A stretch of DNA of 64,000 bases from JAMLJG01 sp035327585 (GTDB lineage: Bacteria; Verrucomicrobiota; Kiritimatiellia; CAIVKH01). A program made the position numbers and the translations under genes. Every line of letters starts with the position of its first letter. Positions within the stretch are counted from its first letter, which is position 1. The notes beneath the pieces are model-generated. The model had not been told where the DNA came from. It saw only the letters and a list, made by a program, of their open reading frames with translations, and ran no database searches. The stretch is from positions 1 to 64,000 of the forward strand of contig DAOLDD010000020.1 in NCBI GenBank assembly GCA_035327585.1, given 5' to 3'. Shown here piece by piece: positions 33,698 through 43,224 of this stretch.

Positions 33698-34562
33698 CGG
33701 AGTCGCCCTCCTCAATCGGCAGGTGCTGCCAGTCGCCGCGGATGTCCGCGATGGCGAGGTCGCGCGTCACGCCGCTGACGTAAACCTTGCCCACCAGTTT
33801 GTCGCCGCGATGAACCAGCATCTCCGCGTTCGCGACGAGCCCGGCCTTGCTGCCGATATCGAGAACAACGAAGTTCCACTCCTTGTTGACCACCACCACG
33901 CGCCCATGCAGGCCGCGGGGGAGTGACTTGAGGCCTTCACCGAGGCGCGCTTCCAAGTCGCCGATTTGGGAATTCAGCCCGGTGATTTCGGCACGCAACT
34001 CCACGATGTCGTCCTCAAGGGAGGCGATCTGGTTGTTGAGCTCATCAATTTGCACCTGCTGCTCTGCTTTTTCGCGATCGAGCGTCTCGATCTGCGTGCG
34101 CTGGCGGGCGATCTCCGCGTTGCGCTGCGAGATCGTCGTGTTGAGCTGCACGATTTCCTCACGGGCTGCGGACAGCTCCTGGCGGGTCTGCGCGAGCTGC
34201 GCGCGGGTGTCCGTCAGTTCGTCCGTGGTTTTCTTGAGGTCCGCATACGTGACGCCCAGTTCGCGGTAGCGCTCCAGGGCGAGTGTGCGGATCTTCGCGA
34301 GTTCAGAGTCCATCCGGTCGGCCGGATTTTCCGGATTGTCGTAGATCATCAGGCGATTGCGGTCGACGGCGATGCCGAGGTCGCGAATGAACGGCTCCTC
34401 ACCACGGCTCATCAGGGTGGCGAGTTCCGCCACTGAACTTTCGAGTTTCTGTGTACGGCCCTTCAGGGTTTCGCGCTTGCTGAAGAGGGATACCGCCAGG
34501 GCAAGGGCCGTAATGCTTAGGAGGAGAAGCAGGACGATAAAAATCTTCAACGCTTTGGCCAT
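33684..34562 (-). CDS. Membrane-anchored coiled-coil protein with MreC-like beta domain
   Basis: A 292-residue protein. A membrane helix (about 7-27) is followed by a long coiled coil with strong heptads (about 110-215, LAQTRQELSAAREEIVQLN and onward). The C-terminal domain (about 225-290: GLHGRVVVVNKEWNFVVLDIGSKAGL...GKVYVSGV) resembles the beta barrel of MreC. It is probably a periplasmic scaffold of the cell envelope. The start at 34562 has a GGGAG site seven bases upstream; the frame opens 14 codons earlier without one. It is the first gene of a three-gene operon with two tiny membrane or lipoprotein genes. Confidence 0.72.
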   Translation of the reverse strand: MAKALKIFIVLLLLLSITALALAVSLFSKRETLKGRTQKLESSVAELATLMSRGEEPFIRDLGIAVDRNRLMIYDNPENPADRMDSELAKIRTLALERYRELGVTYADLKKTTDELTDTRAQLAQTRQELSAAREEIVQLNTTISQRNAEIARQRTQIETLDREKAEQQVQIDELNNQIASLEDDIVELRAEITGLNSQIGDLEARLGEGLKSLPRGLHGRVVVVNKEWNFVVLDIGSKAGLVANAEMLVHRGDKLVGKVYVSGVTRDLAIADIRGDWQHLPIEEGDSVAVQ

Positions 34563-34807
34563 ACAGTGCTCCCGGTGTTCCGCGCCTGTCACGACGCTGT
34601 TCAAAAGAGTAGCGACGCCGGGGAATGACTGTCAAACCGAAAGGCGCTCCATCCCCGTCAAAATCAAGGAGTTGCCGGTTCCAGCCCGGCGTCGTACCGG
34701 GACTTAAGCCGCTCGTGCCGGAATTGCACGGAGAATGGCAGGATTTGCCATTTCACCCTTTCGTGCGGTCCGCTTATGTTAGGAGAACGTTAAACAGGAG
34801 TCATTCC

Positions 34808-37800
34808 ATGCATAAATGGGTGGGTATGGCGTTGGCGGTGGTGCTGGCCGCGCGCGCGGATGCGCAATTGCTGGCGACGGATAATTTCGAAAGCTACACC
34901 AACAACCCGATCGGCCAGCCTGGCGGCTCGGGCGGTTGGACGGGATACTGGGGGTTCAACTCACAATTGGACGGCGGCGCTTTCCTCGATTCGGCATTCA
35001 GAATTGATGGCACAAAAAGCATCGGCCTGTTTGGCAATGGGGGAAGTTCGGGTACTTCGGTGAGCCGCCCGTTCCCGGCCTGCACGAATTCGCTGGTCAT
35101 CCGCTCCAGCTTTCGGGGCAACTTTAATCTGCACAGCGATAACCCGCCGTCGAACCGCCGCATGGCCTTCACGATCCGCTCGGGCAATGAGGCGAGCCAT
35201 TTCGGCGGCCAGCGGCTCTCGTTCTTCTTCGCACAGGGCTCGACCAATCTACAGTGGTACGATGGCGTGGACCGCGGCACGAACGCCGTGATCTTCGCGA
35301 ACGGCGATACTTATGACCTGCAGGTCTCGCTCAACCCGGTGACGCGCGCCTACAGTTTCACCATCAGCAATCGCAATACCAGCGCGACGCACAGTTATGC
35401 AGGGAACTGGACCATCGGAGCCGCTGGCGATCCGATCGGTTCCGTTTCCTTCCTCATGCGCGGGCCCACGGGCGCGGGCAACGACGCTTTCCTTGATTCG
35501 GTTTCAGTCGATGCGCCGGACTTCGTCGAACCGCCGCTCCAGTCCCTGCCCCTCCTGGAAGGGGATCTCTGGCGCTATTTCAAAGGCACCTCGACGCCCG
35601 CTACACAGGGCACCAACCAGTGGTATCGACCGGAATATCTGGATGGCGCGTGGGGCGGTCCCGCTCCGTCCGGTTTCGGTTACGGGGATTGCGATGACGC
35701 AACGGTGCTTTCAGACATGCAGAACAGCTACATTTCCGTCTTCACGCGCAAGGCGTTCCGCGTCGATAATCCCGGTTCGATTTCGCACCTCACGCTTGCG
35801 GTCGATGTGGATGACGGGTGTGTCGCCCATCTGAATGGTGTGGAGGTCGCTCGTGTAAACATGCCCGCTGGAACGATCACCCGCCATACGGCCGCATCCA
35901 GCGCACGTGAATCCTCGCGCGGCGAAGGCAATTCGCCCCCCACGGAGAAAACGTTCTTTGCGCTCGATCCGGCCCTCCTTGTCGCGGGCACGAACGTGAT
36001 CGCCGTGTCGGGCCACAACGTGTCCACGAACAGTTCCGATTTCACGCTGATCGTCGAGCTGTACACCAATGCGTCGCTGGTGCGCGGACCGTTCATCCAG
36101 ATGCCGGATGCCGGCAACACGGCGGCGATCGTCTGGCGCACGGCCGCGTTGACGGACAGCGTCGTGGAGTATGGGTTGGACCTGACGTACGGCAGCGGCG
36201 TGGTTTCCAACGGGTCGTTGACTCGCGATCATACCGTCCACCTCGCCGGGCTGATTCCGGGCGCCAGTTATTTCTACCGGGTGCGCAGCAACGGGGAGAT
36301 ACTGAGTGAAGGGAATGCCTTCCGCACGCGGCCCGTCGCCGGCCAGCCGTTCCGCGTCGTCGTGATCGGCGACCACGGACAAGGCACCGCGGGCATGTAC
36401 GCCATCGCCGATCGCGTAAACGCGCGCTCGGATTACGACGCGATTTTCACGGTGGGAGACAATATCTACGGGATTTCCCCGTGCAACATGGATGGCGCGC
36501 CGGGGTGGTATGACCCGTATTGGTTCAAACTTTATGGTCCCGCGATGCGGCGGGTCTCCACGTTCCCGACGTTGGGCAATCACGACTGGGACACCGCGGG
36601 CGGGCAGTATATGGTCGACTACTTCCGACTGCCTACCAATGGTCCCGCCGGGCTGATCGGAAAGAACTATTCATTCGAATTCGGCAACATGCATGTGATC
36701 TCGATCGACACGGAGCCGTATGAAGACAACTCAAACTTGGTGATGAATGCGATTAATGCGTGGATCGAAGCCGACCTCGCGACGGCGACGCAGCAGTGGC
36801 GCGTGGCCCTCTTGCACCGTCCGCCCTACACCAGCCAGGGCAACCACGATGACAACGCGCGTGTGAAGCAGCATATCGTGCCGCGGCTCAAGGCGGGTGG
36901 CGTTCACATCGTCTTCCAGGGGCACAACCACTTCTACGAACGGATCAACGCCATCGACGGCACACACTATGTCACCACGGCCGGCGCGGGCGCATTCCTC
37001 TACGGATTCCCGAACATCAAGGAATACTCCGCCGCTCGCCACAACGCCGGCCACAGCTACACCGTCCTGGACATTGATGGACCCCGGATGCGCATTGAGC
37101 AGTTCAGCGACGCCGATGTCCTGCTGGATAGTTTCACCTACGAGATCGCGCCGCCCTTCGCGCTGGATGGGTTGCTCGATAACCCGTCCTGGTTGCGCGC
37201 CTCGAATGGTTTGAATCTGTATGCCGCGATTCACGGCAATCGTCTTTACGTGGCTACGCAGGACGCCGGTGAGGGCAACGACCACTTCATCTACCTTGCG
37301 AGCATGGTCAGCACGCAGCGTCCGGCGAATTGGTCGAAATCCGGTACGATCATGCAGTGGGGCGTCTTCCTCGCGGACGAGAATGACGGTGGGTTCCACG
37401 GCTGGTTCAACGACGCGGGCGCGCCGCTGCCGAACGGTCTTCTCTACAACTCCATGACGTCCGGGCTCAATAACAACGGCACAAACGGAAACGGCGTGCT
37501 GGAGGGTGTGATTGATCTCGCCGCGCACTTCGGTTCATTCCCAACGCAACTGCTCGTCGCCGTGGCGCCGTATGGAACACTGGACGCCGGGTCGCTCGTA
37601 AATTCGGCCCAGGTGCCGGCGGGCAATGGAAACGGCAATATCGAGGCCAACGAATTCCTGGCGCTTGCGGCCCGCGACCTGGCGCTCGATCTCCCGGTGC
37701 CAGTCGCGTCACCTCCCGCGCCGATGGAGGCCGGACTGCCCATGACCGTGGATGGTTCCGCATCCTACTCGCCGTCCGGACTGCCGCTGTCTTTCGCCTG

Positions 37801-38371
37801 GAGCCAGGTGTCGGGGACCCCGGGCGTCTTTGCTGCAACGAACGCGGCGCTGTCCACCTTCACACTCGCGGCGAATGTGTCGGGTGTGGAAACCGTGGTG
37901 GTTCGCCTCGTTGTTCACGACGGACGCTTCGGCGAGGAGTTGCCGGTTAATCTTGTCTTCAGCGAAATGCTGGACTCCGATGGGGATGGCTTGTCCGATG
38001 GCGAGGAGTTAACGGGCCTGGACAACGCGCTGACCCCGCTGAATCCCAACGGCTTCATCACCAACCCCGCGCTGCCGGACTCGGATGGCGACGGCATGAC
38101 CGATGGCCAGGAAGCGATCGCGGGGACGGACCCCAATGACGGCAACTCGCTGTTTAAATTCGTTTCGCAGCAGTCGGATGCCGGAAGTGGCCTGGTCATC
38201 CGCTGGGCCAGTGTGGCGGATCGTGTGTACGCGGTATGGTCCGCGACCAACCTGTTCTCCGCCTGGAGTCCACTCGCGACGAACCTGCCCGGCGTGCCGC
38301 CCGTGAACAGCTATACCACCACCGTGGGCGACGCCGCGCACTTTTTCGCCGTCGAAACCGCCGCTCCATAA
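34808..38371 (+). CDS. Secreted multidomain purple-acid-phosphatase-like protein
   Basis: A protein of 1187 residues with a signal peptide (to about 20). Domains in order: a beta-jelly-roll of laminin-G type (about 22-235); a second beta domain (about 240-420); an FnIII-like domain typical of purple acid phosphatases (about 425-510); a metallophosphoesterase core (about 515-745) with GDHGQG, VGDN, LGNHDWD, LLHRPPY and GHNHFYER; a further beta region; a PKD-like domain (about 980-1050); and two TSP3-type calcium loops, DSDGDGLSDGEE and DSDGDGMTDGQE (about 1056 and 1091). The start at 34808 has an AGGAG site eight bases upstream. It is probably a phosphate-scavenging or glycan-associated surface enzyme. 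Confidence 0.85.
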   Translation: MHKWVGMALAVVLAARADAQLLATDNFESYTNNPIGQPGGSGGWTGYWGFNSQLDGGAFLDSAFRIDGTKSIGLFGNGGSSGTSVSRPFPACTNSLVIRSSFRGNFNLHSDNPPSNRRMAFTIRSGNEASHFGGQRLSFFFAQGSTNLQWYDGVDRGTNAVIFANGDTYDLQVSLNPVTRAYSFTISNRNTSATHSYAGNWTIGAAGDPIGSVSFLMRGPTGAGNDAFLDSVSVDAPDFVEPPLQSLPLLEGDLWRYFKGTSTPATQGTNQWYRPEYLDGAWGGPAPSGFGYGDCDDATVLSDMQNSYISVFTRKAFRVDNPGSISHLTLAVDVDDGCVAHLNGVEVARVNMPAGTITRHTAASSARESSRGEGNSPPTEKTFFALDPALLVAGTNVIAVSGHNVSTNSSDFTLIVELYTNASLVRGPFIQMPDAGNTAAIVWRTAALTDSVVEYGLDLTYGSGVVSNGSLTRDHTVHLAGLIPGASYFYRVRSNGEILSEGNAFRTRPVAGQPFRVVVIGDHGQGTAGMYAIADRVNARSDYDAIFTVGDNIYGISPCNMDGAPGWYDPYWFKLYGPAMRRVSTFPTLGNHDWDTAGGQYMVDYFRLPTNGPAGLIGKNYSFEFGNMHVISIDTEPYEDNSNLVMNAINAWIEADLATATQQWRVALLHRPPYTSQGNHDDNARVKQHIVPRLKAGGVHIVFQGHNHFYERINAIDGTHYVTTAGAGAFLYGFPNIKEYSAARHNAGHSYTVLDIDGPRMRIEQFSDADVLLDSFTYEIAPPFALDGLLDNPSWLRASNGLNLYAAIHGNRLYVATQDAGEGNDHFIYLASMVSTQRPANWSKSGTIMQWGVFLADENDGGFHGWFNDAGAPLPNGLLYNSMTSGLNNNGTNGNGVLEGVIDLAAHFGSFPTQLLVAVAPYGTLDAGSLVNSAQVPAGNGNGNIEANEFLALAARDLALDLPVPVASPPAPMEAGLPMTVDGSASYSPSGLPLSFAWSQVSGTPGVFAATNAALSTFTLAANVSGVETVVVRLVVHDGRFGEELPVNLVFSEMLDSDGDGLSDGEELTGLDNALTPLNPNGFITNPALPDSDGDGMTDGQEAIAGTDPNDGNSLFKFVSQQSDAGSGLVIRWASVADRVYAVWSATNLFSAWSPLATNLPGVPPVNSYTTTVGDAAHFFAVETAAP

Positions 38372-38486
38372 TGCCTGCAATCGGTGGCCGCCGCGCTCCG
38401 TCGCGGCGTTTCCCGCGTGAAGGATTCGGACCGCACACTTGTGACGCGCGTTGACGCTGGTGACTGGGGCAGGGTAGCATGCCCAC

Positions 38487-39302
38487 ATGCAGCCCAATTC
38501 GGTCATCCCCGTTGCTCTCGCGATTTCCGGCTCGGACAGCGGAGGCGGCGCGGGTATTCAGGCGGATTTGAAGGCTTTTTCCGCACTCGGCGCCTTCGGG
38601 ACCAGCGCGGTGACCTGCGTTACAGCGCAGAATCCCTCAAGCATTTCGGCCATGCAACCGGTGGACGCACGCGCGGTGAAGGAGCAGATCCGCAAGGTGT
38701 GCGAGGCTTTCCCGGTGGCGGCGGCCAAGGCGGGCATGCTCTACTCGTCCGAAATCATTCGCGCGGTCGCCGAATCGGACGTCGAATTCGGCATTCCGGT
38801 CCTCGTCGTGGACCCGGTGATGGTGACGGCCTCGGGGGCGCGTCTGCTCCAGCCGGATGCGATCGACGTGTTGTGCAACGAGTTGCTTCCAGCCGCGCGG
38901 GTCATCACCCCGAACCTCCACGAAGCCGAAATCATTCTCGGTCGGTCCATTGCCACCATCGACGAATTGCGCGCGGCGGCCCGCGAAATCGGCGAGCGGT
39001 TCGATGTCGCCTGCGTGGCGAAGGGCGGCCATCTTGGTGGTGACCAGGTGACGGACGTCCTCTTCGACGAGGGCGAGGAATTCATCTTCACCGGCCCGCG
39101 CATCCAGGTCCCCCAATTCCACGGCTGCGGCTGCGCGTTCTCCGCCGCGCTCACCGCGTATCTCGCGCGCGGGTGCCTGCTGGCCGACGCGGTGCGGGAT
39201 GCGAAGGACTACGTCGTCGGCGCGCTCGAGCACGCCCTGCAAATCGGCAAGCAACGCCCCCTGCATTTCTTCTGGAATGCATCCCTCCACGGGCCATTCT
39301 GA
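38487..39302 (+). CDS. thiD: Hydroxymethylpyrimidine (phosphate) kinase
   Basis: A 271-residue ribokinase-fold enzyme phosphorylating the pyrimidine moiety of thiamine. SGSDSGGGAGIQADLKAFSALGAFGTSAVTCVTAQN near 14-48 is a strong ThiD signature, followed by DPVMVTASG near 112 and TPNLHEAEIL-like residues near 142. The catalytic GTGC loop reads GCGC (HGCGCAFSAAL near 214), a change of Thr to Cys. No other thiamine gene is nearby. The comEC start overlaps its last 26 bp. Confidence 0.9.
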   Translation: MQPNSVIPVALAISGSDSGGGAGIQADLKAFSALGAFGTSAVTCVTAQNPSSISAMQPVDARAVKEQIRKVCEAFPVAAAKAGMLYSSEIIRAVAESDVEFGIPVLVVDPVMVTASGARLLQPDAIDVLCNELLPAARVITPNLHEAEIILGRSIATIDELRAAAREIGERFDVACVAKGGHLGGDQVTDVLFDEGEEFIFTGPRIQVPQFHGCGCAFSAALTAYLARGCLLADAVRDAKDYVVGALEHALQIGKQRPLHFFWNASLHGPF

Positions 39303-41697
39303 ACTGACCGGCTCGACGGGCCGGCTGGCGATACGTCGCCCGCTGCTGGGCCTGCTCGCGGATGTGCTCGCGGGCATCCTGCTCGCCTCGGCGTCGGGCT
39401 ATCCGTCGGGCTGGTGGCTGCTGGCCGCGTGGATTCTGTTGGCGCTGGCGCTCCTGCCGCCCGTGGCCCGCCTGCGCACCGTATTACTTCATGGACTGGT
39501 CATCCTGATCGCCGCCGCGCACGCCGCCGCCAGCATGCAACCTGGTTCGCCCAGCCATCTCGCGTCGCGCATGCGACGCCCCGTTGAACATCTCAAGATC
39601 GCGGGCTGCGTTGCTGATGATCCGGTCCGGGTCGCCAGCTACCGCCCGGATCGATTGGTCTGGCGCTTCCCATTCGAAACCGATGCCGTCCTCCGCGAAC
39701 GCTCCTGGCGGACCGCACAGGGGCGCGTCTGGGTGCGATGGGAAACCACCAATGCACTCGCGGACGTCCGGTATGGACAACGTTGGGTGCTGGAGGGCCC
39801 CGTGCACAAAGAGACGGGGGGGCTGGCCGCGCCGCCCGCCTTGCGGCTCATGGTCGATGATCGCGGCGTCAAACAGCTCAACGGGGAGGGCGGCTGGCTG
39901 CTCCGGCGCTGGTGCCTCGCGGGACGCCGCGAATGCGCGGAGCGCTTGGGGCGCGGACTGGACGACGCGCCCGCCGCCGCCGGCCTCATCCGCGCGCTGA
40001 TGCTGGGATATCGCCAGGAACTCCCGGATGACGCGCGCAAGGCGTTCGCGCGAACCGGCACGATGCACATCGTCGCCATTTCCGGCGCGCATGTCGGCAT
40101 GGTGGCCCTGTTGATGCTGGCCCTCGTGCGCGGCACCGGACTTAGCCAGCCGCGCTGGCCGTTGGTGATGGCCCCGTTGCTCGTCGTGTATGCGCTCTCC
40201 ACCGGCATGGCGCCCTCCGCCGTGCGCGCCTGCATGATGGCGATCACCCTCTACGCCGCGTACGCGTGCTGGCGGCAGCCCGATTCACTGTCGGCGCTCG
40301 CGCTTGCCGCGCTGCTGATCCTCTCCGTCGATCCCTCGCAGTTGGGGCGGATCGGGTTTCAACTTTCGTTCTCCGTCGTGGCCGGTTTGATCATCGCGTT
40401 TCCCCCGGTGCGCGAAGCCTTGATGCGCAGCGTCTGGCCGCTCCCCGAGCATCCGCCGCCCTGGCGCGAGCATGTCGCGGAACCGATGCGCCGCTTTGTT
40501 CTCGACCTGCTCGGCGTGGCCGTCGTTGCCTGGCTCGTTTCCACTCCGCTCATCGCGTATTACTTCAACATCCTGTCGCCGATAGGCCTCGCGGCGAATC
40601 TCGTCGTCGTGCCGCTGGCGTTCCTGATTCTCTTCGCCGCGTGCCTGTCGCTGCTGCTCGGCTTCGTTCACCCGACGCTGTCCGAGGCCTACAACCATGC
40701 CGCGCGTGTGTTCAGCGAACTGTTGTTCAAAACGGTGGACGGGTTCGATGTCGTGCCGGGCGGATCCTTCCTCGTGCCCGCGCCGTCGGGCTGGATGGTG
40801 ATCGCATTTCTTGCCCTGATGCCGCTCTTTTTCCGGGGTCGTCGTGTGCTGCGCCGGGCATCCGCCGTTGCGCTCCTGTTGCTGCTGGGCGGCGCCATAT
40901 GGACCCAGCGCGCGAACCGTCCGATGTCCATCGCGGTCCGCCATCTCGGTCCCACCGCGGTGGCGCACGCGTATGTGCCGGGGTCCGGCCACTGGCTGTT
41001 CGAAACAGGTCCGGCCTTCACGCGCCGACAACTCGCGCGTTTTCTCGACGAGCGCGGGGTGAATCACCTGCACACGGTTGTCCTCCTGCGTCCCACGCTG
41101 GAAGGCGCCGGTGCGCTCCCCGCCCTGATCGAGGAGCGGGGTGTGGGCGAAATCTGGATTCCCGATGGCCGCGCGCGCTCCCGTCCGGTGGCTGAACTGC
41201 TGGCGGACGTCGAGGCCCGGGGCAAACCCGTCGTGCGCCGGATGCGCGGCATGCGCGGAACCATCGCCAGAAGCGGCGTTTCCTGGGAGATCCTGCATCC
41301 GGAATCCGGTCGCTCATATCCCAGCGCGGCGGCCGGTGGTCTCGTTTTGCGCCTCGCCCAAGGGCCTCACGCGGTCATTCTCTCGCCCGCGCCGGACCCC
41401 GCGCTGCTGCGCGCACTCGCGGATGCCGCACAGGACCATGGCGCATCGGCCTGGCTGGATCTGGCGCCCGCCCGCGAACGCGCCGCCGCGACGATGTTCG
41501 AATCACTCGGCGTGCGCGCGGATGTCCACGCGCGGCCCATGGGGCCGGGCGAAGCGTTCCGCACCCGGGACCCGCCGGCGTCCACGTCGATCCGGCGCGA
41601 GATCGTCCTGCCGCCGCTGGGTCAGTTGCGCGGCGACCTGCGCGCGGGCGCGGTGCGCTGGCGGCTCGATCCTGAGGAATGGCCCGTGTGGGATTGA
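39277..41697 (+). CDS. comEC: ComEC/Rec2-type DNA uptake channel protein
   Basis: An 806-residue membrane protein. The N-terminal soluble domain between the first helices (DUF4131-like, about 70-200) is followed by the ComEC competence core with multiple helices (about 230-540), marked by HIVAISGAHVGMVALLML near 262. The last 260 residues occupy the place of the metallo-beta-lactamase-like domain, but the HxHxDH metal motif is missing (VVLLRPTLEGAGALPALI at the expected place). It should move single-stranded DNA into the cytoplasm. The chosen ATG overlaps thiD; upstream starts lie within thiD. Confidence 0.85.
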   Translation: MHPSTGHSELTGSTGRLAIRRPLLGLLADVLAGILLASASGYPSGWWLLAAWILLALALLPPVARLRTVLLHGLVILIAAAHAAASMQPGSPSHLASRMRRPVEHLKIAGCVADDPVRVASYRPDRLVWRFPFETDAVLRERSWRTAQGRVWVRWETTNALADVRYGQRWVLEGPVHKETGGLAAPPALRLMVDDRGVKQLNGEGGWLLRRWCLAGRRECAERLGRGLDDAPAAAGLIRALMLGYRQELPDDARKAFARTGTMHIVAISGAHVGMVALLMLALVRGTGLSQPRWPLVMAPLLVVYALSTGMAPSAVRACMMAITLYAAYACWRQPDSLSALALAALLILSVDPSQLGRIGFQLSFSVVAGLIIAFPPVREALMRSVWPLPEHPPPWREHVAEPMRRFVLDLLGVAVVAWLVSTPLIAYYFNILSPIGLAANLVVVPLAFLILFAACLSLLLGFVHPTLSEAYNHAARVFSELLFKTVDGFDVVPGGSFLVPAPSGWMVIAFLALMPLFFRGRRVLRRASAVALLLLLGGAIWTQRANRPMSIAVRHLGPTAVAHAYVPGSGHWLFETGPAFTRRQLARFLDERGVNHLHTVVLLRPTLEGAGALPALIEERGVGEIWIPDGRARSRPVAELLADVEARGKPVVRRMRGMRGTIARSGVSWEILHPESGRSYPSAAAGGLVLRLAQGPHAVILSPAPDPALLRALADAAQDHGASAWLDLAPARERAAATMFESLGVRADVHARPMGPGEAFRTRDPPASTSIRREIVLPPLGQLRGDLRAGAVRWRLDPEEWPVWD

Positions 41698-41881
41698 CAT
41701 GGATCGTTCACCGCCGAAACGCGGAGGAAGCGGGGAAGACCGCTTGAACGGTGCGTCAACCATCCCCAAAAGATCGCTTCCGGGCGAAACTATCCGGCAT
41801 AGCGAACATCCTGAATGAATTTATCATCTCCGGTATTTATCTCAGCGTTCTCCGCGACTCCGCGGTGATGAAAGCTGCGGA
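41698..41881. other. Intergenic region between convergent genes with CACGGAG-type repeat
   Basis: No gene is seen in these 184 bases. An inverted member of the ACCACGGAG-type dispersed repeat family lies at 41841-41870; its reverse complement reads ACCGCGGAGTCGCGGAGAAC. There is no clear terminator with a T-run. Confidence 0.5.
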
Positions 41882-43096
41882 TTAACGCGGGCGGCCGGCT
41901 TCCGTGGAGAACAGCGGCTCACTGGGCGGGTTGATCTCGACGGGCGCCTGTTCCTCCGCCATGCGCGAACGGGCGCGGTTCGCGAGATCGTGCTCAAACT
42001 CCTTGCCCAGTTCCGTCAGGCGGATTTCCCGGAACGCCGGCTCGCGATAAATCTGATACACCGCGCGCGGCGAACTCAGCGGCTCCGCCTTCTGGAGGAA
42101 GGAAATCGCCTGGTCCATCCGGCCCATCAACGCGCTCACCGCCGACGCGTCAAAATAGAGCAGGGGCCAGTCCGGCATCTCGCGCAGCGCGCTTTCCAGT
42201 GAGGACAGCGCCGTTTCGTACTGCCCCTCCAGCGCGTCGAGAAACGCCCGCTCGCGCAGCGCCCGCGCATCGCGCGGTTTGAGCCGGAGATATTGCTGCA
42301 ATAGCTGGCGTGCCGCCACGCGGTCGTTTCGCGCCATGTGGCAGAGCGCGAGATTGAATTGCGCCGGCGCAAACAGCGGGTCGATTTCCACCGCCGCCTC
42401 AAAGAGATCCAGCGCCCGCTGCACCTGCCCCTGGTAGAGCAGCGCCGCGCCCAGGTCGTTCATCAGTTCCGCCGTGCCCGGACTTCCCTGCACCGCTTTT
42501 TCCAGCGCCAGTTGCGCCTTGCCGAATTCGCGGGTGCGCAGGTAGGCGCGGCCCAACTGCCCCCAGACCGCGTTCATGTGCGGCCACACATCCAGCGCCT
42601 CCCGATAGCGGTCGATCGCCTCCGCCATCGAGCCGCCGGCCTCCAGCGACTGCGCGTGCTTGGCGAGAAAGGCCGCCCGTCGAATGCGCTCCGTGTCCAG
42701 TTCCAGCGGTCGCATCACCGCGACGTTCACGCCGCCCGTCTCCATGATCGAGGGCAGTGAAAGTCGCCCGGGCGGCGCGCTCGTGGGCATCAGGTCCGGC
42801 CTCGCGGGCGACGACAACTCGCGATCCCGCACCGACCAGATCGTATTGAGCACCACGATGCTGATCACGAGCAGGAGAATCATCCCGGCAAACACCAGCC
42901 CGAAAACCCGCAAGTTGCGCAGCAAATGCTGGATGCCGGGCTGCGGCTCGCTCTTGCGCGGCGCCGGAGGCACCGGGGCGGTGGCGTACGGCTGCGCCGC
43001 CGGTTGCGGGCTGGGCGCCATCCGTGAACGCGGCGCCGGCCGCTCCTTGTGATACAGGGAACGGGGCGGCGAATTATGGGGAAGGCCCGGTGCCAT
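41882..43096 (-). CDS. Membrane-anchored TPR protein
   Basis: A 404-residue protein with a proline-rich cytoplasmic start (1-55), one membrane helix (about 68-88), and a long extracytoplasmic TPR array (about 140-350) with regular hairpins such as AEAIDRYREALDVWPHMNAVWGQLGRAYL. The short tail is polar. It is likely a periplasmic adaptor. Alternative start: Met26 (43021). Neither start has a good ribosome site. It is divergent from ctpA. Confidence 0.75.
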   Translation of the reverse strand: MAPGLPHNSPPRSLYHKERPAPRSRMAPSPQPAAQPYATAPVPPAPRKSEPQPGIQHLLRNLRVFGLVFAGMILLLVISIVVLNTIWSVRDRELSSPARPDLMPTSAPPGRLSLPSIMETGGVNVAVMRPLELDTERIRRAAFLAKHAQSLEAGGSMAEAIDRYREALDVWPHMNAVWGQLGRAYLRTREFGKAQLALEKAVQGSPGTAELMNDLGAALLYQGQVQRALDLFEAAVEIDPLFAPAQFNLALCHMARNDRVAARQLLQQYLRLKPRDARALRERAFLDALEGQYETALSSLESALREMPDWPLLYFDASAVSALMGRMDQAISFLQKAEPLSSPRAVYQIYREPAFREIRLTELGKEFEHDLANRARSRMAEEQAPVEINPPSEPLFSTEAGRPR

Positions 43097-43224
43097 AAGG
43101 GGTCAACTATAAGGGAACCACAGCCGATGCGCAAATATCTACGTGACGGAGAGCTGCACGGTTGCAACGGAGCGGTCGGCGGGCTAACGTTGCCGGTCGC
43201 TGCGGAGTGTGACGGAGACCTGAC

